Below, one piece after another: positions 27,501 to 35,707 of a stretch of 64,000 nt of DNA. The stretch is from Eunapius fragilis (Eukaryota > Porifera > Demospongiae > Spongillida > Spongillidae): NCBI GenBank assembly GCA_963681505.1, contig OY811985.1:2940549-3004548 (forward strand), written 5' to 3'. A program made the position numbers and the translations under genes. The notes beneath the pieces were generated by a model. That model ran no database searches. It was not told the DNA's origin and saw only the letters and a list, made by a program, of their open reading frames with translations. Numbering within the stretch: the stretch's first letter is position 1; every line of letters begins with the position of its first letter.

Positions 27501-28990
27501 AAGTGTAATAATCAAATTATACACTTTGCAGCAAACAATCTAAGGTCAAAGGTTCAAATGGAGTGTTTTTCATTATCAGAAATCGGTTTTCACCGATTTT
27601 GACCCTCGCACACGCCAGCATGTCTGTAGCTTCAAGCCAACCATTGGTCCTCATGCTGAGAGCACCAGTAGTTATTTCATTGGTTGTAGTTATAAAATCC
27701 TGTATCAAAACCAAAAAATTATCGTCAGCGGACCTTTTACACTTCCCCCTGATTTTGGCCATTTTCACCCACTTTACTCATGGATATGGTATTAATACCT
27801 GTTCTTTGTTTTGTGCAGCTGGAGTGTTTATGTACATGTGTATTATTTTCCATGCATAACTTGTTATCATTTATTTTTCAAATCAACTGCATTCATTGTT
27901 ATTTGTGCAGGAAAAACTTCCACCTCAAGTCCAAAGAGAAATAATTAATGAACTACACACTGTTGATAAACTGAGATCAGCTCTTGACATGGTGGAGATG
28001 GTAATGGGGTTCTTGGCTTCTGGAGGGGGCATTGCTCATCAGTCACTGGCTGTGTACACTGAGAAAGTCTTAAAATTACAGGATAGCTTCATGTTCAAGG
28101 TGCCATGGAAATAAATTCTACATATGTTATATTTACCTTTCCTTAATATTTCAGGATCACTGTAAACTGAGTCACATTTTGTCAGTGTGGGAAGTCGTAT
28201 CTGTTGAATTAGCAAAGCGAATGACCTTGCAAGAGGAAGTAAGAATTATTACCTAAAGACTTAATGTTATTCCATATAAGTCCCTTGTTGTTTTGAGTAT
28301 GTATATAAAGGTCCGAAGTAGCTCAAAATTTATATCTACCTTTGTAACCATTCTCTGCCCACTTCATTCCCACACTATGGTGAAATACCATACAACTGGA
28401 TTGCTTTTGAGGGTCGTAAATATTTTTGGCCTTCCTAATTATAGTGCTTCCTGTTTAAGTAAATTTCTGTGAACCAGCCATCCTCTCTAATCAATAGCTA
28501 CTGCAAGCAATTTGCAATTTGCTATGTTGGGAAATTGCAAATACTTGATTTAATTTGACTTTCAAACGGGAATTTTTTTATGTAACCCAACATTTATGGA
28601 TTGACCAACAGAAACCATTTGGTCAACTCCCAGAGCAGATTCTGTTAACATTTTCTGAGGCATTGGATGATACTCAAAGAGTGGAACTCGACAAAATGCT
28701 GAGACGGGTTCAGTTGGATAGGATTCTTGGAGATATTTACCAACTGGTTGAGCTATACTTGAAGGATGCCAAAGAGAAGGACTCTCCGTTAGTGCCAGTG
28801 TGTTTTATTACATGCCCTTTATATGTCATTTATTTAATTTTTCAGCCTTGTTGAAGTTCTAAAGGTTTTTACAGATGTGAACGATGCTGAAGTAGTACCA
28901 CAGTTATCAGAGTTCCCACAAAGTATTAGATTTGCGCAAGTTATTGATACTTGGAAACACATCGTGTTCTACCAAGAGAAGAACATGTAA
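536..28990 (+). CDS. RNF213: RNF213-like giant AAA+ E3 ubiquitin ligase, C-terminal half (partial, 45 exons)
   Basis: Forty-five exons with GT-AG junctions and consistent phases join into 2474 residues plus stop, open throughout. The start lies outside the window. Recognised from recalled human RNF213: Walker A GKPGSSKS (partial-protein residues 173-180), Walker B VVVLDEVGLAE with Glu249, GISNWALDPAKMNRG, a block ending FPTPLINRLEKHF, FHGTLARHVHALL, an RZ finger (C1794, H1798, C1805, C1813, C1816) and a C-terminus aligning to the human end. In vertebrates the protein is a cytosolic AAA+ machine that ubiquitinates proteins and bacterial LPS and coats lipid droplets; that function is family knowledge. 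Most introns are 50-320 bases; those at 632-3871, 8208-9449, 14781-15907 and 16209-27910 are enlarged. The vertebrate RING finger is absent. A lineage paralogue rather than strict orthologue is possible. Confidence 0.93.
2244..2798. mobile_element. piggyBac-like non-autonomous element (MITE) with TTAA target duplication
   Basis: Inverted termini (left CACGCGGGTTTACGACA from 2248, right end the near complement, ending 2794) are flanked on both sides by TTAA (2244-2247 and 2795-2798). The similarity runs inward through GCGGGGAAA and TTGGGGAAT. A TTAA duplication is typical of piggyBac and Kolobok elements. The 547-bp body has no transposase; a 95-codon open frame inside looks like chance. It sits in the first RNF213 intron of the window. 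Confidence 0.72.
3206..3757. repeat. Foldback (hairpin) element, arms about 245 bp
   Basis: The segment 3206-3455 is repeated in inverse orientation at about 3508-3757, leaving a loop of roughly 50-60 bases. Shared words include CCCCATATGGTTCAAAAC, TTGATTTGTTCTGTT and GATATAGCTGT followed by AAAGTGCGTGCATG. Arms differ at a few positions per hundred bases. No protein is encoded. A diverged single-arm copy lies at 56041-56145, so this is a dispersed family. It lies in an RNF213 intron. Confidence 0.75.
7657..12818 (+). other. RNF213: RNF213 exons 16-29: E3 hinge/shell region, RING missing
   Basis: Exons: 7657-8207, 9450-9890, 10000-10142, 10200-10397, 10454-10635, 10689-10785, 10842-10942, 10999-11241, 11300-11414, 11732-12154, 12204-12320, 12368-12457, 12517-12570, 12627-12818. 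Human-like anchors include LFVEHLV (start of exon 21) and the block LTFFMELITHVCF (exon 23). In human the C3HC4 RING lies between these two anchors. Here they are about 70 residues apart instead of about 140, and no Cys/His cluster lies between them. The three introns in this stretch are only 53-56 bases, too short to hide a RING. Confidence 0.85.
8208..9449 (+). other. RNF213 intron with a short direct repeat; otherwise nothing recognised
   Basis: Within this 1.24-kb intron a 41-base word occurs twice in the same orientation, at 8444-8484 and 8659-8699 (core CCACCTTATTGTTTAAG). Around 8730-8800 a stretch weakly resembles the outer arm of the foldback family described at 59953-61132. No coding signal. 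Confidence 0.5.
12869..13505 (+). other. RNF213: RNF213 RZ-type zinc finger exons
   Basis: Exons 12869-12950, 13003-13037, 13232-13302 and 13355-13505. The translation contains TCSNGHKFF, then NECGKTEV, then QCPKCQ, and shortly after GYILGKP. This parallels the human RZ finger (YTCPNGH, ECGR, CIDC, then GHVLGNP). In RNF213 and ZNFX1 the RZ finger holds the catalytic Cys/His site for RING-independent ubiquitin transfer. All five recognisable Cys/His positions are present. Exon 30 is best ended at 12950, where the donor gtaaaa gives the conserved Thr-Cys junction; reading on in frame destroys the match. Confidence 0.88.
14781..15907 (+). other. RNF213 intron, 1.1 kb, nothing recognised
   Basis: AT-rich sequence between a phase-2 donor and the acceptor at 15907. 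No exon, RNA gene or terminal repeat was recognised. Confidence 0.6.
17291..17522. repeat. Small hairpin element (about 232 bp) in the large RNF213 intron
   Basis: Outer arms of about 75 bases (17292-17365 and about 17447-17521) are inverse copies, sharing GGAATTGAAGG, AAAGGTGGTGT and CTCTAACG. A second, inner inverted pair (CCTATATTTAGCAC and its complement) lies between them. No target duplication was clear. It looks like a MITE or a foldback remnant. Confidence 0.65.
17720..21840 (-). mobile_element. BEL/Pao LTR retrotransposon fossil, antisense in an RNF213 intron
   Basis: Read on the - strand, pieces occur in BEL/Pao order: aspartic protease with LFDTGSQRSYV (about 21332-21739), a linker, reverse transcriptase with KLRIVYDASAK and LVADIERAFL (about 20452-20988), an RNase H region (about 19583-20241) and integrase (about 18300-18996). 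The protease-RT-RNase H-integrase order and the KLRIVYDASA signature are typical of BEL/Pao. It is broken many times and gag and clear LTR ends are missing, so it is an old, dead copy. Confidence 0.85.
21846..22000 (+). repeat. Single arm of the foldback family also seen at 59953-61132
   Basis: Starts ACCTGGGTGTACAGC and continues through AAGGGATCTAGTTACA and AGTAGTACAAGT to GGACCTATCCATTA, the same words in the same order as 59953-60117. It abuts the upstream end of the BEL/Pao fossil. No protein is encoded. Confidence 0.6.
22774..22963. repeat. 95-bp tandem duplication overlapping the Gypsy LTR end
   Basis: Two adjacent, almost identical 95-base units (22774-22868 and 22869-22963) contain GTTACGTGGGTTAACAAGC. 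They overlap the distal part of the Ty3/Gypsy LTR region on the - strand. Confidence 0.75.
22774..25070 (-). mobile_element. Ty3/Gypsy LTR retrotransposon fossil, 5'-truncated, antisense
   Basis: On the - strand: RNase H (LHTDASDYAIGAVL, about 24786-24974), the RNase H tail and integrase zinc-binding region (about 24207-24743), integrase core (YILVVTDLFSKWVEAF, about 23996-24241), integrase distal part (TAYHPQANGQVERFNRTLEA, about 23715-23921) and a post-integrase tail to about 23068. A purine-rich tract then precedes an LTR-like segment starting TGATGTAACA near 23032. Gag, protease and RT are missing, so it is truncated, with several further breaks. Dead and fairly old. Confidence 0.85.
25071..25680. 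other. Large-intron segment with nothing recognised
   Basis: AT-rich, no open frame of note, no terminal repeats seen. Confidence 0.4.
25690..26990 (+). mobile_element. Decayed reading frame of an unidentified element
   Basis: Short + strand stretches have coding-like composition, for example FDEKALEEVVMFIFSKDDVL near 26290 and AVAEAVQLPIPNSRISEGI near 26850. I do not recognise the family. The fragments run in one direction and are heavily broken, consistent with an old transposon-derived gene, but no termini, transposase motif or RT motif could be named. Confidence 0.35.
27000..27910 (+). other. End of the large intron, no gene recognised
   Basis: Contains short open frames on both strands (27045-27332 and 27563-27859) without motif or splice support. 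It ends in the pyrimidine-rich acceptor before the RNF213 exon at 27911. Confidence 0.4.
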
Positions 28991-29324
28991 TTAGCAAACT
29001 GATTCTAGAAAGTATAATTGCTATTATATTGCTTGCTGTCATTTCTTGCTTCAGAACCACTGTGCATGTGGTATGACGCGCGTGATCAGGGTCAAAGTAA
29101 ACATTGCGCTCAACATGTAATGGTAATATAACTCCATTGTTGTAAATGGATCGCGGATGGTAAGCGAATCAATCCATCATCAGTTAACACTGCGCCTCAT
29201 CATTAGATAATTATTTTTCTTGCTCAAATATGATTTGTATAATGTCACCATATCAGATAAATGGATTTCTATTGCAAACTTTATAAGCCCTTGTTCTTAT
29301 AAGAAACATATAGGCAAAATAAGA

Positions 29325-29520
29325 TTCTTGTAAGATTTTTCGTAAGAACCAAACTGGAATAGAACTGATCATGAAGGATTCTTGTAAGAGTCATGTAAGA
29401 TTTCTCGTAAGAGCAAAACTGGAATCTAATAAGAATAGACACTAGGATTCTTGTAAGAGTCTTGTAAGATTTCTCGTAAGAAATAAAACTGGAATCTTAT
29501 AAGAATAGACACGAGGATTC
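29325..29520. repeat. Tandem repeat, about 70-75-bp unit, roughly three copies
   Basis: Units contain GGATTCTTGTAAGA, TTCTCGTAAGA, AAAACTGGAATC and AAGAATAGACAC. The first copy is partial and more diverged; units start near 29325, 29376 and 29453. It lies in the interval downstream of RNF213; the rest of 28991-29740 holds nothing recognised. Confidence 0.65.
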
Positions 29521-29865
29521 TTCATATGGAGAAATGGTCCGTAAATCGGCGGTTTATCTTGCATTTTATTTCAAATTAAATCAACTCAAAAAAACAGTTT
29601 AGTGCGTTATAATTCAGCAAAGTTATACAAAAATCAAGACAAAAATTCAATTACTATCACAGATAATTATAATTTCAACACTGCCGGTAGCTTCAATAAC
29701 TACGTAAGTATGAGTCAAAAATGAGTGATAAATTTATCGACTGCTTTTGATCATCGACTATCGTCGCATCGACTATCGATAGCTGATTGATCGATGACAA
29801 TCGATCGATCATACATCGATCGACAGCTTTTGTATGAAGCGCCGTTTGGGACAAAATTTATGGAG

Positions 29866-31231
29866 TATGGAGCGCCAAATGCGCCAAAATTCATCAAATT
29901 TATTCGCATGGTTCCGTAATATAATGTCAATCGTATGGTTGCAATTACATCATCAACTGTTTTTGACAATCGCGGTCTATGGAACGCCGTTGAGGTCAAA
30001 ATTCGTCGTTTCTGTTTGGCAGTAATCCTCGATCGACGAAAGGCAATCATTGCAACAAATGACATCGTTGCGATTCGATCGATTGCTTTTTCACGTCGAT
30101 CGAACGCGATCGTGGTCAAATCTACTTCGATAGAAATCGCTGGAGGTCAAAACTAGTTCCGTGCGTATGGATCGAGTGCACATTTTGTTCGATGGAGCAT
30201 CGCACTAGACATCTCGACACAAATCGGGCATCCATTAACTTTAAAATTTATTCTACTTTTTTGACGCCAAACTCGTATCGACGAAACTATATCGATGTAG
30301 GAATCACTTCGTTACGCTCCAATTGGCCGCTTGTTTGCATCGATAGAACACAATCGAGGTTTAATTTATCTCGATGGATCTTAATCGAAAGGAAATTTCC
30401 CCCTAACAATGAGTCATAAAGATATTAAAGCTTCGTTATACAGCTGCAACATTAATATTTTTGTTATAATAGTACCACCTGAGTAGTCGTACTATTAAAA
30501 CAAATATTTATATTAGAAGGAATAAATTGCATTTAAAACTAGAGTTGGATGCCCTAATTTTAGCACCATCCGTGCGCTGACAAAGGTTCGTTTGTGCATT
30601 GTGTATCTTCTATTAGAAGTCAGGCTGTGCTACACTGATGATAGTCCGGATGAATAGTGAGATCCATTTTCAATACTGTGATGTACTTCCTTCCTGTTTT
30701 ACAGCAGTGTGCTGGCGGTGGGTTTTGTCTGTCATATTTGGTTGAATTCTCTGAATTAACACTATTTACCAATAATTGCAAAGGGGTGTAGCAATGCTGG
30801 TCCTGCGGTTATCCAATGAGCAAATTGCCAAACGTAGACATCATTGCAGTGAGCTTGTGATAAATGAAAATACAAGGTCTGCAATTTTCTAAGAACATCC
30901 TTGAAAGTGCACCAGACTATATATAAAGTTTTGCCCAGACTAAGAATTCATTTTATATGTATAGCTAGCTCTTGTTCAAAGTCCAATAATCTTCCAAAAC
31001 AAATAATAAATACCGTTTTGAAATACTCCCGCGCGCGGTATGCTGCTTATGTACGAAAAGAATAACACGCAGTGTACTGAAAGCACAACAAAGTACGATA
31101 CACTCATTCAGGATGTGATCACCACTGTCCAACAGAAATGACTAGAAGCCTTGCACTTGGCATAGGAAGCAATATAGCATAGAGGGGGCTATATTTCAAA
31201 AATGATGATACCTAAAGGGAGCATCCAGGAA
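29866..31231 (+). repeat. Left arm of the long inverted repeat
   Basis: Matches the complement of 33691-35139 along its length. The outer third is rich in TCGAT words, with degenerate subrepeats ending in GGTCAAA; the inner two thirds is ordinary AT-rich sequence ending GAGCATCCAGG at 31231. A 75-codon open frame (30192-30419) is kept with two amino-acid changes in the other arm, but has no recognisable motif. Confidence 0.85.
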
Positions 31232-31255
31232 TAATAAAAGGGGGAGTGGTAAATA

Positions 31256-31889
31256 CTACCAGGGGAGAGGGATGTCATAATGAAAGTGCCATAATTGTCC
31301 AAAACCATCATGGCCTTTAAAACCTAACACTAACGATTTCTTGAAGGAAGTATAATTTTCAGCATGCACAGTAGGGAGATGAATCTCCATTTCGCACGTA
31401 GAAGCTGTTGGTAATGGTGAATCATCCACCAAAAAGGTGATTTGACATTTCTTCCCAAACCCTTGTGGAGGAATAAATGATGATTGTGTAAAAAAAGGTC
31501 AAAATATCCCGCAGCGTACAGCCAACTGCTGTTCCTGTGAATGTGCATGATGCACAATGAGATTAAAAAATAAATAAATACACGTACCTTCACTGCACTC
31601 CTCAATAAAGAGGTTGAAATTGGCGTACGCTGCATACTCGGTTGAATAGGTTGTAGAATTCCCACTGAACTTTATTTCCAATATGGACCGAAGAAGATCT
31701 TGTAACAAAACCAATAAGTGAATAATCATATAGGTTAGGGTTAAGTCACAGTATGCATTATTACCGACATCAATGTTTTGTTCAGAGTATAGAAAAAAAA
31801 TCTGTGAATAATGTCGGTTGCTTTCGTACTTAACTCAGTACTCCTAGGGTGTCTAATCCATCTAGGAATTGGTCCATCGCTGCTTTAAC
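31256..31889 (-). pseudogene. HECT E3 ligase C-lobe exons (disrupted)
   Basis: Three - strand exons: 31765-31889 (AAMDQFLDGLDTLGVL), 31588-31698 (LLRSILEIKFS to FIEECSE) and 31256-31534. The last contains the HECT active-site context LPTASTCEMEIHLP with the acceptor Cys, and ends GFKGHDGFGQL and a stop at 31256. Two disruptions are apparent: a +1 shift at a 7-T run (31491-31497, + strand A run), and a one-base disagreement in the first exon after GVL. A homopolymer assembly error could explain the first. The matching N-lobe lies on the opposite strand at 32677-33367. HECT ligases form a ubiquitin thioester on this Cys. Confidence 0.72.
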
Positions 31890-31937
31890 CTTGAACATTA
31901 GGTGGAAATCCAATAGCCAGGACAATATACAGGGTTT

Positions 31938-32556
31938 GTGGTTACGACATTGGGAGAAGCTTGGCTTCTATTATAGAAAATGGGAGTCTCAGGGTACCTT
32001 TTTGGCTGTGTGACACAGCCTTACCACTTGACTGTTATAATAAATCATTCCAAATTGTTAATGTTAATGAGTACCAAAAAGTGGGTATGACATTGGCAGA
32101 AGCTTGGCTTCTATTATAGTGGGAAACATGGGAGTCTCAAGTAAGGTCTGGGTACCTTGTTAGGCCTGTGTGACTCATCCCTTACCACTTGACAGTTACA
32201 ATAAATCATTCCAAACTGTTGTCCTAGTGAATGAGTATAGTTACCCAGGTACCCAGTACAGGTACCCAGTACAGGTACCCAGACCTTACTTGAGACTCCC
32301 ATGTTTCCCATTATAATAGAAGCCAAGCTTCTTCCAATGCCGTACCCACTTACTCATTCAATAGGACAACAGTTTAGGGATAAGTCACACAGGTCTACAA
32401 GGTACCCAGACCTTACTTGAGACTGCTAAATACCACACTATAATAGAAGCCAAGCTTCTCCCAATGTCATAACCACTTGGTAACTATACTCATTCACTAG
32501 GACTACAGTTAAGGGATGGGTCACACAGGCCTACAAGGTACCCAGACTTTACATAG
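31938..32556. repeat. Nested array of about 140-170-bp repeats, two direct and two inverted
   Basis: Units start with a word like GACATTGGGAGAAGCTTGG and go on through GGGAGTCTCA, GGTACCTTGT and CTTACCACTTGAC. Copies on the + strand lie at about 31938-32080 and 32081-32245, and inverted copies at about 32260-32351 and 32352-32556, giving a symmetry centre near 32255. Three short GGTACCCAGTACA-type units sit at the centre. It lies between the two oppositely oriented HECT halves. Confidence 0.7.
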
Positions 32557-32676
32557 GGAATTAATACCATGAACAAAAGAAAAATTCATTAACTGGTTTT
32601 TATACATCAGTGATTGTTAATACAGGAGTGTACATATGCCCTAGTTGCGGTATACTGTACTAATTTCCTATTGTAG

Positions 32677-33367
32677 TGTTGGAGAAGCTGTCCTTACATG
32701 TGAATTGGGAAACCCCATTTCGAATCACCATCCACCGCCACTACGTGTGTACAGATGCAATACGCGAAGCAAAACGAAAGGCATTTGCTCCCTCCTCTTT
32801 GTTGAGGGTAATTAGAAATGCTTGATGCTAAGAATATTATTCATATCAAATCAGGTTACATTTTTTGGTGAATGGTCAGTGGATGCGGGTAGTCCTCGTA
32901 GGGAGTTTTTCAGACTGCTTGTTCACCAGGCAGCTGATACTCTTCTTCGAGGAGAGAATGTGAAGTTCTTTTCTACGAATGTGCCTGCTATTGTGGTATG
33001 TTCCATTGTACTAAGCATTACTAAATGTAGCAATATTCATTTTTTAACATATCTGTTTATAGGCTTTATCAGATTGTTGCTTTTGATGTGGTGGATTGTT
33101 CCTTATAATAAGGTGCATGTTTGTACTAACACATCAGCTGAGTTTTGTATCCAGTAGGGATCTTATTTTTGATACTTTTCTACTTTGCAGCAACGATTGT
33201 ACTATCATTTAGGGGTGTTTGTGGCCATGTCCATAACACAAGGGGGTTGTGGAATCCCTTTTCTGGCATCGCCTGTATTTGACTACATTGTCAATGGAAC
33301 ATGTAGTACTGTGAGCATAAGACCCTGTGATATTCCAGATCTTTCACTAAGGAACACTGTTGAAAGA
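32677..33367 (+). CDS. HECT E3 ligase N-lobe exons (partial gene)
   Basis: Three + strand exons, 32677-32807, 32855-32995 and 33191-33367, join in frame with GT-AG introns of 47 and 195 bases. The protein begins LEKLSLHVNWETPFRITIHR, continues with VDAGSPRREFF (the HECT VDxGGPxREFF signature, here Ser for the second Gly) and ends PFLASPVFDYIV...DIPDLSLRNTVER at a donor. These are HECT N-lobe (E2-binding) features. The next exons expected for a HECT fold are not downstream before the right arm at 33691; the C-lobe is instead on the other strand at 31256-31889. It resembles the G2E3-like HECT proteins expanded in many invertebrates. The family is secure, the exact gene is not. Confidence 0.75.
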
Positions 33368-33690
33368 GTAAGCCGCTACCTCTATTGCATTCTTCCAAAT
33401 CATTCACAAATTCCATTTACAAGCATGCAGATAATTATGGATTTCTATTACTAAACCGTTTCAACTTGGAATCACAATCAGTACTCACCATGAGGATCTT
33501 CTTTGTATAGTGCACAGGCTATAATCCATACCGAGTATTTCCAAGGGACAACTCAATTACATATCAATAATACACTTCATTCACTACATAACTCTTATAC
33601 TTTTAATGGAATGCAGATTTATCAAGTACATAGTATTGAGATGTCTATCAATCTTCAATACTTATCCTTATGAATGTTAATTTTTATTTA

Positions 33691-35139
33691 CCTGGATGCT
33701 CCCCCTAGGTATCATCATTTTTGAAACATAGCCCCCTCTATGCTATATTGCTTCCTATACCAAGTGCAAGGCTTCTAGTTATTTCTGTTGGACAGTGGTG
33801 ATCACATCCTGAATGAGTGTATCGTACTTTGTTGTGCTTTCAGTACACTGCATGTTATTCTTTTCGTACATAAGCAGCATACCGCGCGCGGGAGTATTTC
33901 AAAACGGTATTTATTATTTGTTTTGGAAGATTATTGGACTTTGAACAAGAGCTATATGAATTCCTAGTCTGTGCAAAACTTTATATATAGTCTGGTGCAC
34001 TTTCAAGGATGTTCTTAGAAAATTGTAGACCTTGTATTTTCATTTATCACAAGCTCACTGCAATGATGTCTACGTTTGGCAATTTGCTCATTGGATAACC
34101 GCAGGACCAGTATTGCTACACCCCTTTGCAATTATTGGTAAATAGTGTTAATTCAGAGCATTCAGCCAAATATGACAGACAAAACCCACCGCCAGCACAC
34201 TGCTGTAAAACAGGAAGGAAGTACATCACAGTATTGAAAATGGATCTCACTATTCATCCGGACTATCATCAGTGTAGCATAAACTTCTAATAGATAGATA
34301 CACAATGCACAAACGAACCTTTGTCAGCGCACGGATGGTGCTAAAATTAGGGCATCCAACTCTAGTTTTAAATGCAATTTACTCCTAATATAAATATTTG
34401 TTTTAATAGTACGACTACTCAGGTGGTATTATTAAAACAAAAATATTAATGTTGCAGCTGTATAACGAATAATATACTGTATATCTTTATGACTCATTGT
34501 TAGGGGGAAATTTCCTATCGATTAAGATCCATCGAGATAAATTAAACCTCGATTGTGTTCTATCGATGCGAACAAGCGGCCAATTGGAGCGTAACGAAGT
34601 GATTCCTACATCGATATAGTTTCGTCGATACGAGTTTGGCGTCAAAAAAGTAGAATAAATTTTAAAGTTAATGGATGCCCGATTTGTGTCGAGATGTCTA
34701 GTGCGATGCTCCATCGAACAAAATGTGCACTTGATCCAAACGCACGGAACTAGTTTTGACCTCCAGCGATTTCTATCGAAGTAGATTTGGCCACGATCGC
34801 GTTCGATCGACGTGAAAAAGCAATCGATCGAATCGCAACGATGTCATTTGTTGCAATGATTGCCTTTCGTCGATCGAGGATTACTGCCAAACAGAAACGA
34901 CGAATTCAATGGCGTTCCATAGGAAACGGTCGATGCGATTGAAAAACGAGAGACCGCGATTGTTAAAAGCAGTTGATGATGTAGTTGCAACCATACGAAT
35001 GACATTGCGGAACCATGCGAATAAATTTGATGAATATTGGCGCATTTGGCGCTCCATAGATGTAGTTGCAACCATACGAATGACATTGCGGAACCATGCG
35101 AATAAATTTGATGAATTTTGGCGCATTTGGCGCTCCATA
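33691..35139 (-). repeat. Right arm of the long inverted repeat
   Basis: Complement of 29866-31231, beginning CCTGGATGCTC at 33691. It carries an extra 82-bp tandem duplication near its outer end (about 34976-35057 and 35058-35139) and some small indels. The 75-codon frame of the left arm recurs at 34487-34714 on the - strand. Confidence 0.85.
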
Positions 35140-35272
35140 TGTATATAGCTGGACTCGAGCATGCGCATCGATTCAGTGGTAAATCATACATAGGCCTATT
35201 TCACGTTCAATAGAAAGCCCTATATTTAATACCCTTCGTACAGTATATGTTCAGGGTCCAGGCAGGAAGGGA

Positions 35273-35336
35273 GTGTGTGTGTGTGTGTGTGTGTATGTGC
35301 ATGGCGTGTGTGTGCGTGCGTGTGTGTGCGTGCGTA
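35273..35336. repeat. GT-rich microsatellite
   Basis: Uninterrupted (GT)n at 35273-35294, followed by an impure GTGC/GTGT stretch. Confidence 0.9.
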
Positions 35337-35509
35337 TGGAATGTTATTCGTGCCAAAATTATCACAACGTGCACTGTAGAAACACCGCAACACCACAACA
35401 CCACAGCGCTGTGCGCTTCATTGGTGTGCGTGCTGCGCAGAATTTCTGACTTACCGCATATACATATCTGACCACAGCCTGTGCTGGCGCAATTTCTGAT
35501 CTTACCTCA

Positions 35510-35687
35510 TATACCAGGGCCGTAGCGTCGAGTCCGGCCAGTCCGGCCATGGCCGGACCGGTTTTAGCCTAGCCAACTTCCAATTATTGAGTTAATACTA
35601 TAATTTATTAAATCACTCATGATCTCCCACCCTCGCTCCCACCAATGGCCGGACCGGTTTATTTATCGTGGCTACGGCCCTGTATAC
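35510..35687. mobile_element. 168-bp MITE with 5-bp target duplication TATAC
   Basis: Body 35515-35682 begins CAGGGCCGTAGC and ends with the exact complement GCTACGGCCCTG. The flanks 35510-35514 and 35683-35687 are both TATAC. Inside, GGCCGGACCGGTTTA occurs twice. No coding capacity. Superfamily not assigned. Confidence 0.8.
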
Positions 35688-35707
35688 ATTTAGCGTATCT
35701 TATATGC

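Larger units (their letters stand above)
13571..28990 (+). other. RNF213: RNF213 C-terminal domain exons, split by an 11.7-kb intron
   Basis: Exons: 13571-13736, 13788-13885, 13940-14003, 14059-14216, 14268-14412, 14466-14549, 14600-14780, 15908-16208, 27911-28099, 28155-28238, 28612-28787, 28846-28990 (stop TAA at 28988). Anchors to human are DRFVHGKPYIKYETP, MGFLASGGG and the C-terminal stretch around EFPQSIRFAQVIDTWKH. The donor after 16208 and acceptor before 27911 are in the same phase, and the frame continues cleanly across the TE-filled intron, so the gene is probably still functional. Confidence 0.87.
29866..35139. mobile_element. Candidate long-TIR element with HECT ligase exons as cargo
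   Basis: Two arms of about 1.4 kb (29866-31231 and 33691-35139) are inverse copies differing by only a few bases per hundred. Between them lie HECT C-lobe exons on the - strand, a nested inverted-repeat array, and HECT N-lobe exons on the + strand. No transposase or target duplication was found. The left arm's TCGA-rich outer sequence continues outward to about 29740 beyond the point where the right arm stops, so the right end may be truncated. Alternatives are a local inverted duplication of a host HECT gene, or a host gene trapped between two copies of an unrelated repeat. Confidence 0.5.

Noticed and set aside
32114-32326. 70-codon - strand frame in the nested repeat array
   Set aside because: Product of the repeat units; no homology or coding bias.
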